Shown: one piece after another, positions 15,648-23,921 of the stretch
Layout: each line of letters opens with the position of its first letter
How positions within the stretch are numbered: position 1 is the first letter of the stretch
Source of the DNA: Gemmatimonadota bacterium
GTDB taxonomy: Bacteria; Gemmatimonadota; Gemmatimonadetes; Gemmatimonadales; GWC2-71-9
DNA: 64,000 nucleotides
Reading direction: 5' to 3'
NCBI GenBank assembly: GCA_003222115.1
Contig: QHUL01000051.1
Location: 1 to 64,000, forward strand
Made by a program: the position numbers and the translations under genes
The notes under the pieces: model-generated
Databases searched by the model: none
What the model saw: the letters and a program-made list of their open reading frames with translations, nothing else
What the model was told of the DNA's origin: nothing

Positions 15648-16711
15648 GCCGACGCCTCCAGGGCGAACGCGCGGGTCGCCGGGAGTCGCACCGGCTGGCC
15701 GGTGAGGCGCCGCCACGCGATGTGCACCACGTCCTGGATGAGCTCGTCGTAGGTGAAGCCGGCGGCCCGCGCCGCCTTGGGGAAGCAGGAGTTCATGGCC
15801 GGGTCGGGGATGATTCCGGGGAGCGGGTTGAGCTCCAGCACGTTGGGAACGCCGAAGCGGTCGACGCGGATGTCCACGCGGCACCAGTCGCGGCAGCCGA
15901 GCACGAAATAAGCGTCCAGGGCCGTGCGCTCGATCTCGCGGTACAGCTCCGGCGCGACGGGCGCCGGGCACTGGAAGATCGCCAGCGGATGCTCCGGCGT
16001 GTCCCACACCCACTTCGCCTCGTAGCCGTAGACCGGCGGCGCGCCGGGCGGCAGCGCCGCGAAGTCGAAGCCGACGATCGGGAAGCAGTAGGCCTGCGGC
16101 CCGTTGCCGAGGATCGCCACCGTGAACTCGGGGCCCGGCAGGTAGGTCTCGACGAGCACCGGCTCGGCGTAGCGCTCCAGGAGGAAGAGCACCCGCTCCC
16201 GGAGCTGCGCCGGAGTCTCACACCGGTTGTTGACGAAGATGCCCTTCCCCGACCCCTCGCACACCGGCTTGACGAACACCGGATAGGGGAGCGACACGCG
16301 CGCCAGGTCCTGCGGCCGTTCGACGCACACGAACGGCGCCGTCGGCACCCCGCGGTAGGCGAGCAGTTCCTTGGTGCGCCCCTTGTGCAGCGACAACGCG
16401 AGGGTGAGCGGGTCGGAGCCCGTGTAGGGGATGGTGAAGTACTCGCAGATCGCGGGGACCAGGGACTCGCGGTTCTGGCCGTGCAGCCCTTCGGCCATGT
16501 TGAAGACGAGATCGGGATGGGCGAGGGCGAGTTTCTGGGGGAAGAGTTCGTCGGCTTCGAGTCGGGTCACGCTGCCGAAGAGACCGAGGGCCTCCTCCAC
16601 AGCCGCGATGGTGGATGGGTCGTCCCACTCGGCGAACGCGTCGCTCGTACCTGGAGGCTCGTCGGTGGTGCTGCGGTCGGGTTTCTCGTTGTATGCGAGA
16701 CCGATGCGCAT
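15644..16711 (-). CDS. ATP-grasp ligase, D-Ala-D-Ala ligase-like (first copy)
   Basis: This 355-residue ATP-grasp protein is the first gene of the cassette. Visible landmarks are LVFNMAEGLHGQNRESLVPA and IPYTGSDPLTLALSLHKGRTK in the N-terminal half, VFVKPVCEGSGKGIFVNN as the nucleotide-binding segment, and VDIRVDRFGVPNVLELNPLPG with the metal-binding Asn. It starts at ATG 16711 after a 77-base leader with a GGAGGG site. Having two different ligases in one operon suggests two successive amide bonds or two substrates. It is paralogous to, but clearly diverged from, the next gene. The product is unknown. Confidence 0.85.
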   Translation of the reverse strand: MRIGLAYNEKPDRSTTDEPPGTSDAFAEWDDPSTIAAVEEALGLFGSVTRLEADELFPQKLALAHPDLVFNMAEGLHGQNRESLVPAICEYFTIPYTGSDPLTLALSLHKGRTKELLAYRGVPTAPFVCVERPQDLARVSLPYPVFVKPVCEGSGKGIFVNNRCETPAQLRERVLFLLERYAEPVLVETYLPGPEFTVAILGNGPQAYCFPIVGFDFAALPPGAPPVYGYEAKWVWDTPEHPLAIFQCPAPVAPELYREIERTALDAYFVLGCRDWCRVDIRVDRFGVPNVLELNPLPGIIPDPAMNSCFPKAARAAGFTYDELIQDVVHIAWRRLTGQPVRLPATRAFALEASA

Positions 16712-16787
16712 GTGGTCTCGGGCACCCTCCTACAAAAAAGGCCGCTCCGTGGTGCGGTCCGTGAATTGAAAACGAGTCGTCGACTAG

Positions 16788-16816
16788 ACAATAAGGAAAC
16801 GCGGAGCGATGCGCAA
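16788..16816 (-). promoter_or_regulatory. Promoter of the ATP-grasp/GNAT/KamA cassette
   Basis: On the minus strand, TTGCGC (16816-16811) and TATTGT (16793-16788) are separated by 17 bases, in a stretch much richer in A/T than its surroundings. It lies between thyX and the first ligase gene, which gives the cassette its own transcription start about 70 bases before the ATG. Confidence 0.5.
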
Positions 16817-16818
16817 TA

Positions 16819-16838
16819 GGGAAATCGGATTTTTTCCC
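16819..16838 (-). terminator. Weak A/T-tailed hairpin downstream of thyX
   Basis: GGGAAA and TTTCCC arms lie about 5 bases past the thyX stop on the minus strand. The stem is only 6 bp and A/T-rich, so termination may be incomplete and some thyX transcription may read into the cassette. Confidence 0.35.
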
Positions 16839-16842
16839 GACG

Positions 16843-17595
16843 TCATACCTTGTGGTATGCGACGCGCGCGGCGTCGTGACGATCGTCGGCGACGTAGACC
16901 TCGAAGTCGCAGAACAGCGCGGGCGCCTCGCGCTGCAGCACGCGGAGACACGCGATCGCCATCCCGCGGATCTCGAGCTCGGCGCCTTCGGAGGTGCGCA
17001 ACTCGAGCATCGTGCGCCACGCGCGCGCGTTCCCGGAGACGACGATCTTCACCTCGGTCGCGTTCGGCAACACGCTGCGCGCCGCCTCGCGCGCCATCTT
17101 GCGGCGATGGACCTTGTCGGCGACCCCGGCGTAGCGCTCCATCAGGCCCTCGACCGCCCGCACGTAGGCCGCCTGCGCCGCCGCCACCTGCTGCTGCCAT
17201 TCGGCCTCGAGCGTCGCGTCCCCGACGATCGCCGGCGGCATGACGAAGGCCGCCTGCGATTCGTCCACGTAGCGCTGGGAGATCTGGGAGTACCCGAACC
17301 CGGCCCGGTGCCGGACGAGCTCGTGAGAGCAGGAGCGGGAGATCCCCTCGATCAACAGCACGTAGACCGAGTGCTCCAGGACCGAGCCGTGCCCCTGCCG
17401 CTTGATGTTCTCCAGGTACTCGCCCGTCGTGCGCTTGGCCGGGTTGTGCTGGCTCATGTAGCAGAGGCGGCCCGCGTACTCGGCCAGCCGCTCGCCGGGG
17501 GACGCCTCCCCTCGCCACTCGACGCGGAGGTGCTCGGGCTCGAGGAACTCGGGGCGGGCGAGCAGCGTGACGCGAGGCGCGCGGAAGATTTCCAT
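16843..17595 (-). CDS. thyX: FAD-dependent thymidylate synthase ThyX
   Basis: This 250-residue protein makes dTMP from dUMP using methylene-tetrahydrofolate and FAD. The ThyX signature is present as RHRAGFGYSQISQRYVDE, a variant of RHR-x7-S with one extra residue. It also has HGSVLEHSVYVLLIEGISRS for flavin and dUMP contacts and RRKMAREAARSVLPNATE near the C-terminus. The length fits the family. ATG 17595 is the start, because the protein then begins MEIFRAPRVTLL. A dCMP deaminase gene at 28067 would supply dUMP, so ThyX is probably the cell's dTMP source. Confidence 0.95.
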   Translation of the reverse strand: MEIFRAPRVTLLARPEFLEPEHLRVEWRGEASPGERLAEYAGRLCYMSQHNPAKRTTGEYLENIKRQGHGSVLEHSVYVLLIEGISRSCSHELVRHRAGFGYSQISQRYVDESQAAFVMPPAIVGDATLEAEWQQQVAAAQAAYVRAVEGLMERYAGVADKVHRRKMAREAARSVLPNATEVKIVVSGNARAWRTMLELRTSEGAELEIRGMAIACLRVLQREAPALFCDFEVYVADDRHDAARVAYHKV

Positions 17596-17615
17596 CGGCG
17601 GTCGGGGGCCAGGGG

Positions 17616-19202
17616 TCAGGGCGTCGCCAGCTCGAGCTTCGGGGTGGCCCACGCGGCGGTGCGCTCGATCTCGCGCAGGCGGGCCGCGATATCGTCGGGA
17701 ATCGGCGCGGCGTCGGGACCGACCTTGAGATCGGCGAGCGGCGCCCAATCGGTCGCGGGAAGTATAACGCCGGGATTGAAGATGCCCAGCGGGTCGTACG
17801 TACGCTTGAGGTCGCGGAACAGCGCCACGACCTCGGCACCGTAAAAGCGCTCCACCAGTCCCGCCCGCAGCCGGCCGTCGCCGTGCTCTCCGCTGGGCGT
17901 GCCTCCGAGCCGCACCAGCAGATCCGCGGCGTCCGCGAACAGCCCGGCGATGGCGTCGCGCCAGCCGGGGCGGCTGATGTCGGGGAGCGCGTTCACGTGC
18001 ACATGCCCGTCACCCGCGTGGCCGAACAGGGCGACGGCGAGGTCGCGCCGCTCCGCGGCCGCGCGGATGCCCTCGACGTAGGCCCCGAGGCGCTCCTGGG
18101 GAACGCACCCGTCCTCCACCACCTGGAGCGAGCGTCGCGTCTCAGAGAGGCGGGCGAGGGCGGGACTCGCGAGCTTGCGGATCGCCCACAGCCTCTCGAG
18201 GCCCGAGCGGTCGAGCGCCGTCTCCACGTGCGCCGTCACGGACTTGAGCCCGCGCACGGCGTCGCTCACGACCGCCCGGGCGGCCGCCGCGGTGTCGCGC
18301 TCGAACTCGAGCAGCAGGACCGCGGCGAGTCCCGGAGGCAGGACGGCCCCGGCGTGCTCCACCAAGCCGAGGAGGGTGCGGTCGAGGAGCTCCACCGCCG
18401 ATGGGTTGAGCGCCACGAGGAATGGGAGCGCGCCGGTCAGCGCGTCTAGTGTGGCAAAGCCGAGGACGGCCCCGGCCACGTCGGGTGGGATCGGCTCGAG
18501 CCGCCACTGGACGGCCGTGATGAAGGCGAGGGTCCCCTCCGAGCCGATGAGGAGGTCCAGCTCGTCCCCCGACTCGGCAAAGCGGTCGAGGGCGTAGCCG
18601 CTCGAATTCTTCCGGGTGCGGGGGAAGCGCGCCCGCACGAGGTCGCTCGAGGCGGGGTCGAGGCGCCAGCGCCCCGGGCCGCCGCCGCGGCTCACGCGGC
18701 GGACGGCGCCATCGTCGCCGACCGCCTCCAGGGCCTTCACCCACTGGCGCACACTGCCGCAGCGCACCGAGCGGGGGCCCGCCGCGTTCGTGGCCACGAG
18801 CCCGCCCGAGGTGGCGAAGGCTCCCGACGCCGGGTCGGGAGGGAGCCGCAACCCGAACGGCCGTGCGGCTCCGTTCACCTGAGCCCAGGTCACCGACGCG
18901 CCGACCCAGATGCAGCGCCGCTCCCAGCTGGGCTTGGTCCACGCGAACCCCTGGCTCAGATCCACGATCACGCCGCGGCCCACACTGCCGCCCGCCATTC
19001 CGCTCCCTCCGCCCCGGGCCACGAGCGGCGTGCCCGTCTCCGCCGCCCAGCGGACCATCTGCTGCAGGTCCTCCACGCCGCGCGGGATCGCGACGCCGGC
19101 GGGGACGATGCGGTAGATCCCCGCCCCCTCGGAGTAGGCGGCGCGGATACGCTCGTCGGTCCAAAGACCCGGGAAGGGGGAATGGGGAAGGGGCGTCGAC
19201 AC
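17616..19202 (-). CDS. FAD-binding oxidase, GlcD/D-lactate dehydrogenase-like
   Basis: This 528-residue flavoprotein starts at GTG 19202. It has the PCMH-type FAD domain (PLVARGGGSGMAGGSV and GASVTWAQVN), a GSEGTLAFITAVQWRLEPIP segment and the C-terminal FAD-linked oxidase domain with FGHAGDGHVHVNALPD and GTPSGEHGDG. This architecture oxidises D-2-hydroxy acids such as glycolate or D-lactate and passes electrons to quinones or an Fe-S partner. No GlcE/GlcF genes are adjacent. Its start is about 90 bases from that of the divergent DUF116 gene. In-frame upstream starts would run into that gene's coding strand, so I reject them. Confidence 0.88.
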   Translation of the reverse strand: MSTPLPHSPFPGLWTDERIRAAYSEGAGIYRIVPAGVAIPRGVEDLQQMVRWAAETGTPLVARGGGSGMAGGSVGRGVIVDLSQGFAWTKPSWERRCIWVGASVTWAQVNGAARPFGLRLPPDPASGAFATSGGLVATNAAGPRSVRCGSVRQWVKALEAVGDDGAVRRVSRGGGPGRWRLDPASSDLVRARFPRTRKNSSGYALDRFAESGDELDLLIGSEGTLAFITAVQWRLEPIPPDVAGAVLGFATLDALTGALPFLVALNPSAVELLDRTLLGLVEHAGAVLPPGLAAVLLLEFERDTAAAARAVVSDAVRGLKSVTAHVETALDRSGLERLWAIRKLASPALARLSETRRSLQVVEDGCVPQERLGAYVEGIRAAAERRDLAVALFGHAGDGHVHVNALPDISRPGWRDAIAGLFADAADLLVRLGGTPSGEHGDGRLRAGLVERFYGAEVVALFRDLKRTYDPLGIFNPGVILPATDWAPLADLKVGPDAAPIPDDIAARLREIERTAAWATPKLELATP

Positions 19203-19253
19203 GTGGCTGGAAGTTACCACGCGCCACGGACCACGCACTACGTACCGGTCTGC

Positions 19254-19283
19254 TTGACACGATGGGGGCGTCGGGTGATGCTT
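19254..19283 (+). promoter_or_regulatory. Promoter of the DUF116 gene
   Basis: TTGACA at 19254-19259 is a perfect -35. With 18-base spacing the -10 would be ATGCTT (19278-19283). Transcription would begin about 5 bases before ATG 19294, a near-leaderless start. Confidence 0.5.
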
Positions 19284-19293
19284 GTCCCTTCCC

Positions 19294-20094
19294 ATGGCGA
19301 TCGACGTACCGCGCGCCCAACTCATTCACATCGAGACCGACCGCCGGCTCGGCCACGAATGGGACGAATGGGACGGCGGGCCGCTCCCCAACCGCGGCGA
19401 CTTCTCCGCGCCCCCCGGCCTGTTCTTCCGCTTTGCCGCGCTCACACTGGTCGTGCTGTGCGGGGCGGCGGCGGGCGTGCTCTTCCTGCTCTCGCCCAGG
19501 CTTGCCGCGCTGGCACCGGCGCTGCCTCGCGCCGCCGGGTGGGCCCTGGCGGGCGCGTTCGGCCTCGCGGCGCTGTGGCTCGCCGCGCTCGCGGCTTCGT
19601 TCTATGGAGGCGTTGCCCTGCTTCCCGAGCGGCTGCTCGAGCGCGGACCCTTCCTCCAGCTCATGAACCTCACGTCCCGAGTCGCGCGGCTGGTGGGGCG
19701 GCGCGATTGGGTGGAGCACGCGGCGATCGACGTATACAACGCGTTGGCGGAGCACCGCGGGCGGAAGGTGGGGAAGGGGGAGCTGCTGGTACTCATCCCG
19801 CGGTGCCTCTCGAAGCAGGCGCTGGACGGCGTGCTCTCGATCGCGGGACGCTACGAGGTGCCGGTGTTCGTCGCGACGCGCGGCCAGCTGGCGCGCCGGG
19901 TGATCCGCGAGCGGCGGCCGCGGGCCGTCGTCGCCGTCGCGTGCGAGCGCGACATGATGACGGGCCTGCGCGACGTCGCGGGCAAGCTCCCCGTGCTCGG
20001 CCTCACGATGCGGCTCGCCAACGGCCCCTGCCGGGACGCGATGATCGATCTGGACGTGATGGAGAGCTGGGTGCGAGGGCTGGTCGGCGCCTGA
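19294..20094 (+). CDS. DUF116 membrane protein
   Basis: This 266-residue protein has an N-terminal soluble segment and two hydrophobic helices (about residues 45-65 and 80-105). A C-terminal DUF116 domain follows with LLVLIPRCLSKQALDG and VVAVACERDMMTGLRDV, including the conserved cysteines after RC and AC that could bind a metal. DUF116 has no established biochemical role. I chose ATG 19294 over TTG 19282 because the promoter at 19254-19283 places the transcript start between them. It is divergent from the GlcD-like oxidase. Confidence 0.85.
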   Translation: MAIDVPRAQLIHIETDRRLGHEWDEWDGGPLPNRGDFSAPPGLFFRFAALTLVVLCGAAAGVLFLLSPRLAALAPALPRAAGWALAGAFGLAALWLAALAASFYGGVALLPERLLERGPFLQLMNLTSRVARLVGRRDWVEHAAIDVYNALAEHRGRKVGKGELLVLIPRCLSKQALDGVLSIAGRYEVPVFVATRGQLARRVIRERRPRAVVAVACERDMMTGLRDVAGKLPVLGLTMRLANGPCRDAMIDLDVMESWVRGLVGA

Positions 20095-20110
20095 GCGTCC
20101 GCCCGACGCG

Positions 20111-20662
20111 CTACCGCGTGATCGCGCCCAGCCGGTCCTTCAATTTCCCCAGCAACCGCTCCACGATCTTGTACCCTTCGTGCTCCTTGGGTACGACGAC
20201 TTCGAGGTCCCGCTCGGTCCGTGAGGGATCGTAGCGCGGCCGGTACACGGCTTCCAGCGTGACCGTGCTCTCGCCCGGCACGTAGGGGTCGGCCCAGCAG
20301 CGGATCTTCACCGTGGTTGCGAGGTTCGGGACGTCGCTCCAGGTCGCGTGCGACGTCCGCGTCGTCGTGTCGTACCAGGCCGTCTCGAGGTAGCCGTCCC
20401 GGGGACTCGTCACCGTCACCCGCAGGCTCTCGGCCACGGCCAGGCTGTCGAGCACCGCGATCACGCGGGCCGGGCGGGCGTTGATGACCAGGGCGGGTGC
20501 TGCCGGATAGGGCTGGAACGGCGGACGCATGGTCGCCGGGGTGCAAGCGGCGATGAAAACCAGAATGCGGAATGCGGAATGCGGAGTGCGGAATGGAAAG
20601 GTGAGCGTCGTGGCGCGCGACCTCGCATTGATACTCCGCACTCCGCACTCCGCATTCCCCAT
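20111..20662 (-). CDS. Putative lipoprotein with repeat-derived N-terminus
   Basis: The 183-residue frame begins inside a heptamer palindrome. Residues 1 to about 34 are encoded by that repeat, and the hydrophobic core ILVFIAAC (Cys40) follows directly and forms a good lipobox. The mature part (for example LVINARPARVIAVLDSLAV and VPKEHEGYKIVERLLGKLKDRL) looks like a small beta-rich periplasmic protein but matches no family I recognise. ATG 20662 is the only standard in-frame start before the lipobox. If the repeat inserted into an older gene, the original start was lost and replaced. It converges with the DUF116 gene across a 16-base gap. Confidence 0.6.
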   Translation of the reverse strand: MGNAECGVRSINARSRATTLTFPFRTPHSAFRILVFIAACTPATMRPPFQPYPAAPALVINARPARVIAVLDSLAVAESLRVTVTSPRDGYLETAWYDTTTRTSHATWSDVPNLATTVKIRCWADPYVPGESTVTLEAVYRPRYDPSRTERDLEVVVPKEHEGYKIVERLLGKLKDRLGAITR

Positions 20663-20664
20663 TT
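20563..20664. repeat. Heptamer-repeat palindrome (unit GAATGCG/GAGTGCG)
   Basis: The left arm has three GAATGCG units and one GAGTGCG (20563-20596). The right arm has three ACTCCGC units and then ATTCCCC (20633-20664). The arms are largely complementary and separated by 36 bases. The element lies between the stop of the DUF2231 gene and the lipoprotein gene, and it encodes the latter's N-terminus. Confidence 0.8.
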
Positions 20665-20670
20665 GACTCT

Positions 20671-21273
20671 CTAGTGCTTGTGTGGCGGCGTGCCCGGGGC
20701 GTGCGTGTGCCCCGCGGCCTTCGCGGTGTCGCCGCGGGAGCGGACCGTGTCGACGCCCACGGACTGGTGCTCGTCCACCTCGCCGGGCTCGTGCTGGTGC
20801 CCCGCCGCCCGGTTCGTCATCTCGGCCTGCATCGTCGCGTTGGGAATGCCCGCCGCGTGCTCGAACACGAGCTTCCCGCCGAGCACGGCTGTCCAGATGA
20901 TACCCACGAACCCCGCGAGGCTGAGCACCCGCAGTCCCAGTTCCTCCCCGCCGCTGAGCCGCGCGCGGCGGAACAGCTTCCACGCGAGCACGGCGGTGAA
21001 GATCCCCATCGTGGTGAGCGCGAGCGTCTCGTGCGTCTCCATCAGGTCGTGGATCGCTTCGCCGTGCTCGATGACCTTCTCCGCCTGCAGCCCGGCCAGC
21101 ACGGCGACCCACCCGCCGACGACGCCCGCCCACAGCGTCCACAGCGCCGCGGCCTGCAGCGACGCGCGCTTCGTGAGGCCGGCGGCGACGTCGAAGAGCA
21201 CGGTCGTGAACAGCAGGGCCGCTGGCAGATCGTTCACCGCCGCGTGGAAGCGAGGCCAGTCGTAGCCGAGCAT
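20671..21273 (-). CDS. DUF2231-like membrane protein with His-rich tail
   Basis: This 200-residue protein has four hydrophobic helices preceded by FHAAVNDLPAALLFTTVLFD, the motif of DUF2231 membrane proteins whose conserved histidines may bind heme or metal. After the last helix the tail is rich in His, Glu and Asp (HQHEPGEVDEHQ, ending HTHAPGTPPHKH), which suggests metal binding. A Shine-Dalgarno site (AAAGGA) lies upstream of ATG 21273. Its 3' end abuts the heptamer palindrome. Function unknown. Confidence 0.8.
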   Translation of the reverse strand: MLGYDWPRFHAAVNDLPAALLFTTVLFDVAAGLTKRASLQAAALWTLWAGVVGGWVAVLAGLQAEKVIEHGEAIHDLMETHETLALTTMGIFTAVLAWKLFRRARLSGGEELGLRVLSLAGFVGIIWTAVLGGKLVFEHAAGIPNATMQAEMTNRAAGHQHEPGEVDEHQSVGVDTVRSRGDTAKAAGHTHAPGTPPHKH

Positions 21274-21310
21274 GCGGATGTCCTTTGTGCAGGGGTTGGC
21301 TGGAGCAGCG

Positions 21311-22198
21311 TCAGGCGCCGAGGTCCATCACCCGGGGCGGATCGACGGAATAGTCGTAAAACCCCTTGCCGCTCTTGCGGCCCATCAGCCCGGCGGTGAC
21401 CATGCGCTTCAGCAGCGGTGGCGGCGCGTATCGCCGCTCCCGGTACTCGGTGAACATGATCTCCGCGATCCGGTAGGTCGTATCGAGGCCGACGAAGTCG
21501 AGCAGCGTGAGCGGCCCCATCGGGTAGCCGCACCCGAGCTGCATCGCCTTGTCGATGTCCGGCACGCTGCCGACGCCGTGCTCCACCGCGCGGATGGCGT
21601 CGAGCAGGTAGGGGACGAGCAGCAGGTTCACGATGAACCCGGAATTGTCCCTCGCGGCCACCGCCTCCTTGCCGAGGGAGCGGGCGAACGCGAAGGCGCG
21701 CCGGAACGTCTCTTCCGACGTGGTCACCGCGCGCACGACCTCGACGAGCGGCATCAGCGGCACGGGGTTGAAGAAGTGCAGACCCACGAAGCGATCGGCT
21801 CGCTTGGTGGCGGCGGCCATGGCCGCGATGGTCAGGCTCGAGGTGTTGGAGGCGAAGATCGTGTGCTGCGGGGAGAGGGCGTCGAGCTCCTTCCACAGCG
21901 CGTTCTTGAGCTCCAGGTCCTCGGTGATCGCCTCAACGACGATGTCGCAGCCCTTCAGGTCGCCGGTGGCGGTCGTGAAGGTGAGCCGCTTGAGCGCGGC
22001 GTCCCGGTCGGCCGCGGGGAGCTTCCCCTTCTCCACGAACTTCGCGAGCGACTTCTCGATCCCGCCACGCGCGCGCTCCCAGATCTGCTGCGACACGTCG
22101 CGCACGATCGTCTCGTGGCCCGCGGTCGCGGCGACTTGCGCGATGCCGCTTCCCATCAGACCGCACCCCAGCACCCCCACCCGTCGTATCTCGGTCAT
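21311..22198 (-). CDS. 3-hydroxyacyl-CoA (3-hydroxybutyryl-CoA) dehydrogenase
   Basis: At 295 residues this is the usual length for the short monofunctional enzyme (Hbd/PaaH type). The N-terminal Rossmann motif GCGLMGSGIAQVAA binds NAD(H). The catalytic histidine is in GLHFFNPVPLMPLVEVV, the SNTSSL serine follows the active-site pattern, and the C-terminal domain has PMGPLTLLDFVGLDT. The enzyme interconverts 3-hydroxyacyl-CoA and 3-ketoacyl-CoA. The thiolase gene three genes upstream in the same direction would catalyse the adjacent step, so the two probably serve fatty-acid or short-chain acyl-CoA metabolism. Confidence 0.93.
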   Translation of the reverse strand: MTEIRRVGVLGCGLMGSGIAQVAATAGHETIVRDVSQQIWERARGGIEKSLAKFVEKGKLPAADRDAALKRLTFTTATGDLKGCDIVVEAITEDLELKNALWKELDALSPQHTIFASNTSSLTIAAMAAATKRADRFVGLHFFNPVPLMPLVEVVRAVTTSEETFRRAFAFARSLGKEAVAARDNSGFIVNLLLVPYLLDAIRAVEHGVGSVPDIDKAMQLGCGYPMGPLTLLDFVGLDTTYRIAEIMFTEYRERRYAPPPLLKRMVTAGLMGRKSGKGFYDYSVDPPRVMDLGA

Positions 22199-22225
22199 GC
22201 CTCTCCCGACAGTGACTTGGGTTGG

Positions 22226-22254
22226 TCAACCCCGGGGCGGCGCCCCGGGGTTGA
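22226..22254. repeat. Perfect 14-bp GC palindrome over a stop codon
   Basis: Bases 22226-22239 and 22241-22254 are perfectly complementary around a single central base, made of CCCCGGGG blocks. It covers the stop codon and the last codons of the two-helix protein gene, and lies 27 bases upstream of the 3-hydroxyacyl-CoA dehydrogenase start on the same strand. It may attenuate or end transcription. Confidence 0.7.
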
Positions 22255-23068
22255 GAAACGCGCTCCGCAATTCCTCGGCGATCCGCACGAAGGCGCTCGG
22301 GTGGGAGCCCGGGAGGGCATGCTCGGCGCGGATTTCCCCGCGCTCGAGCCGGTCGAGCACCTGCTCGAGCCCCACCTGAACGCGCTCGTTCTGCGCGCGG
22401 TGGCGCCGGGCCACGAACAAGGCGCCGGCCCCGAGCAGCGCCGCCTTGGCAAAGAGAATCGGGGAGATGATGGCGAGCGGGACCGCGGTGGCGAGCGCCG
22501 CGACCGCGATCGCCAGGGCGGCGAGCGCCGCGGCGCCGCTGAGCCGTGCCTTGCGCTGGTTCCGGACGCCGGCCACGAGCTGGACGTGACAGAACCCCGG
22601 CTCGAGCTGGGTCACCTGTCCCGCCACCTCGGCGGCGCGCGCCAGCGCGTAGCTCTTGCCGCCCGTGCCCAGGGCCCGCTGAATCGAGGCGAACGCGCCC
22701 ACCTTCGGCTCCCAGGTCGTGCGATCCGGGTAGCGGCGCTTCAGCTGGAGCAGCTCCTCCTCCTGCATCCACCGGGCGAGCGCCCGCTCGACGGTCGCCC
22801 TCTCGCCCGGCACGACGCGCGCCCCGGTGAGCCGGGCGGGTCCCGCGAGCCAGCCCCACAGGCCGGATTGCTCCGCGACATCGGTGCGGGTGCGCTCCTC
22901 GAGCAGGGCCTGGTGGAGGTAGCGCGGAGGGATGCCGACGTCCTTGCCCAGCGCGAGGACCTCCGGCTCGGTCAGCCCGTCGCCGATGTCCTGAGCGCCC
23001 GCCTGGAGCTCGGCGGCGCGGCGGATGATGCGCTCGAGCGCCTCGCGGCTGATCAGCTCGCCCGCCAT
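22226..23068 (-). CDS. Two-helix membrane protein of unknown function
   Basis: This 280-residue protein has a cytosolic N-terminus (about 175 residues) that opens with a helical LISREALERIIRRAAEL segment followed by EPEVLALGKDVGIPPRYLHQAL. Two long hydrophobic helices (about residues 180-225) and a charged C-terminal region follow. I recognise no named domain. The gene ends 2 bases before the slipin stop-to-start gap on its 5' side, which suggests cotranscription. Its last nine codons are encoded by a perfect GC palindrome, so the C-terminal tail (LNPGAPPRG) is probably acquired sequence. Confidence 0.7.
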   Translation of the reverse strand: MAGELISREALERIIRRAAELQAGAQDIGDGLTEPEVLALGKDVGIPPRYLHQALLEERTRTDVAEQSGLWGWLAGPARLTGARVVPGERATVERALARWMQEEELLQLKRRYPDRTTWEPKVGAFASIQRALGTGGKSYALARAAEVAGQVTQLEPGFCHVQLVAGVRNQRKARLSGAAALAALAIAVAALATAVPLAIISPILFAKAALLGAGALFVARRHRAQNERVQVGLEQVLDRLERGEIRAEHALPGSHPSAFVRIAEELRSAFLNPGAPPRG

Positions 23069-23070
23069 TG

Positions 23071-23904
23071 CTAGGCTTTGGCCTTCTGCTCGACGCGCGC
23101 CGCCGGCAGCGCGTCGCCCGACGTCTTGTCGGGCAGTGCGGGGGTGCCGGCGCGGGGCTGCTTGCCCGCGGACTCGAGGAAGGCCCTGAAGAGGTCCAGC
23201 GGGATGGGGAAGATGGTCGTCGAGTTGTTCTCCGAGGCGATCTCGGTCACCGTCTGCAGGTAACGCAGCTGGATCGCCGCGGGCTCGGCGCCGATGATGT
23301 GCGCCGCCTGGGCCAGCTTCTCCGACGCCTGCAGCTCGCCCTCGGCGTTGATGACTTTGGCGCGCCGCTCCCGCTCGGCCTCCGCCTGCCGTGCGATGGC
23401 GCGCTTCATCTCGGGCGGCAGGTCCACGTCCTTCACCTCGACGGCTGAGACCTCGATGCCCCAGGCCTCAGTGCGCTGGTCGATGATGGTCTTGAGGATC
23501 GTGTTGATCTTCTCCCGGTTCATGAGCAGCTCGTCGAGCTCGGTCTCGCCGAGCACGGACCGGAGCGTGGTTTGCGCGAGCTGGCTCGTGGCGTAGAGAT
23601 AGTTCTCGACCTCGTTCACCGCCCGCACGGCGTCCCGCACCTTCATGTAGAGGACGGCGTTCACCTTGATCGAGATGTTGTCGCGCGTGATCACGTCCTG
23701 CGGGGGGATGTCCATCGCCACGACGCGCAGGGACACCTTCTGCATGCGGGCGAACAGCGGCGGCAGGAAGATGAGCCCCGGCCCCTTTGCGCCCCACAGG
23801 CGGCCGAGGAAGAAGTAGACGCCGCGTTCGTACTCGCGCAGCACGCGGAGGCCGCCGAGCAGGTAGGCGACGACGATCCCCAATCCGACGTAGATGGTTT
23901 CCAT
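23071..23904 (-). CDS. Slipin (stomatin-like SPFH protein)
   Basis: This 277-residue protein has one N-terminal membrane segment ([16 protein letters not shown]) and an SPFH/Band-7 domain ([20 protein letters not shown], then [29 protein letters not shown]). A charged coiled-coil follows ([20 protein letters not shown]). The C-terminal segment, with [14 protein letters not shown], fits bacterial slipins. Such proteins form membrane scaffolds and often partner with NfeD proteases; no nfeD gene is adjacent here. It lies between the thiolase and the two-helix protein, with 17- and 2-base gaps, consistent with one operon. Confidence 0.92.
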   Translation of the reverse strand: METIYVGLGIVVAYLLGGLRVLREYERGVYFFLGRLWGAKGPGLIFLPPLFARMQKVSLRVVAMDIPPQDVITRDNISIKVNAVLYMKVRDAVRAVNEVENYLYATSQLAQTTLRSVLGETELDELLMNREKINTILKTIIDQRTEAWGIEVSAVEVKDVDLPPEMKRAIARQAEAERERRAKVINAEGELQASEKLAQAAHIIGAEPAAIQLRYLQTVTEIASENNSTTIFPIPLDLFRAFLESAGKQPRAGTPALPDKTSGDALPAARVEQKAKA

Positions 23905-23921
23905 GGTGTGTCTGGTGGCCC

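Noticed and set aside
20563-20664. CRISPR or direct-repeat array
   Set aside because: Units are only 7 bases, back to back, and are followed by their inverted complement; there are no spacers.
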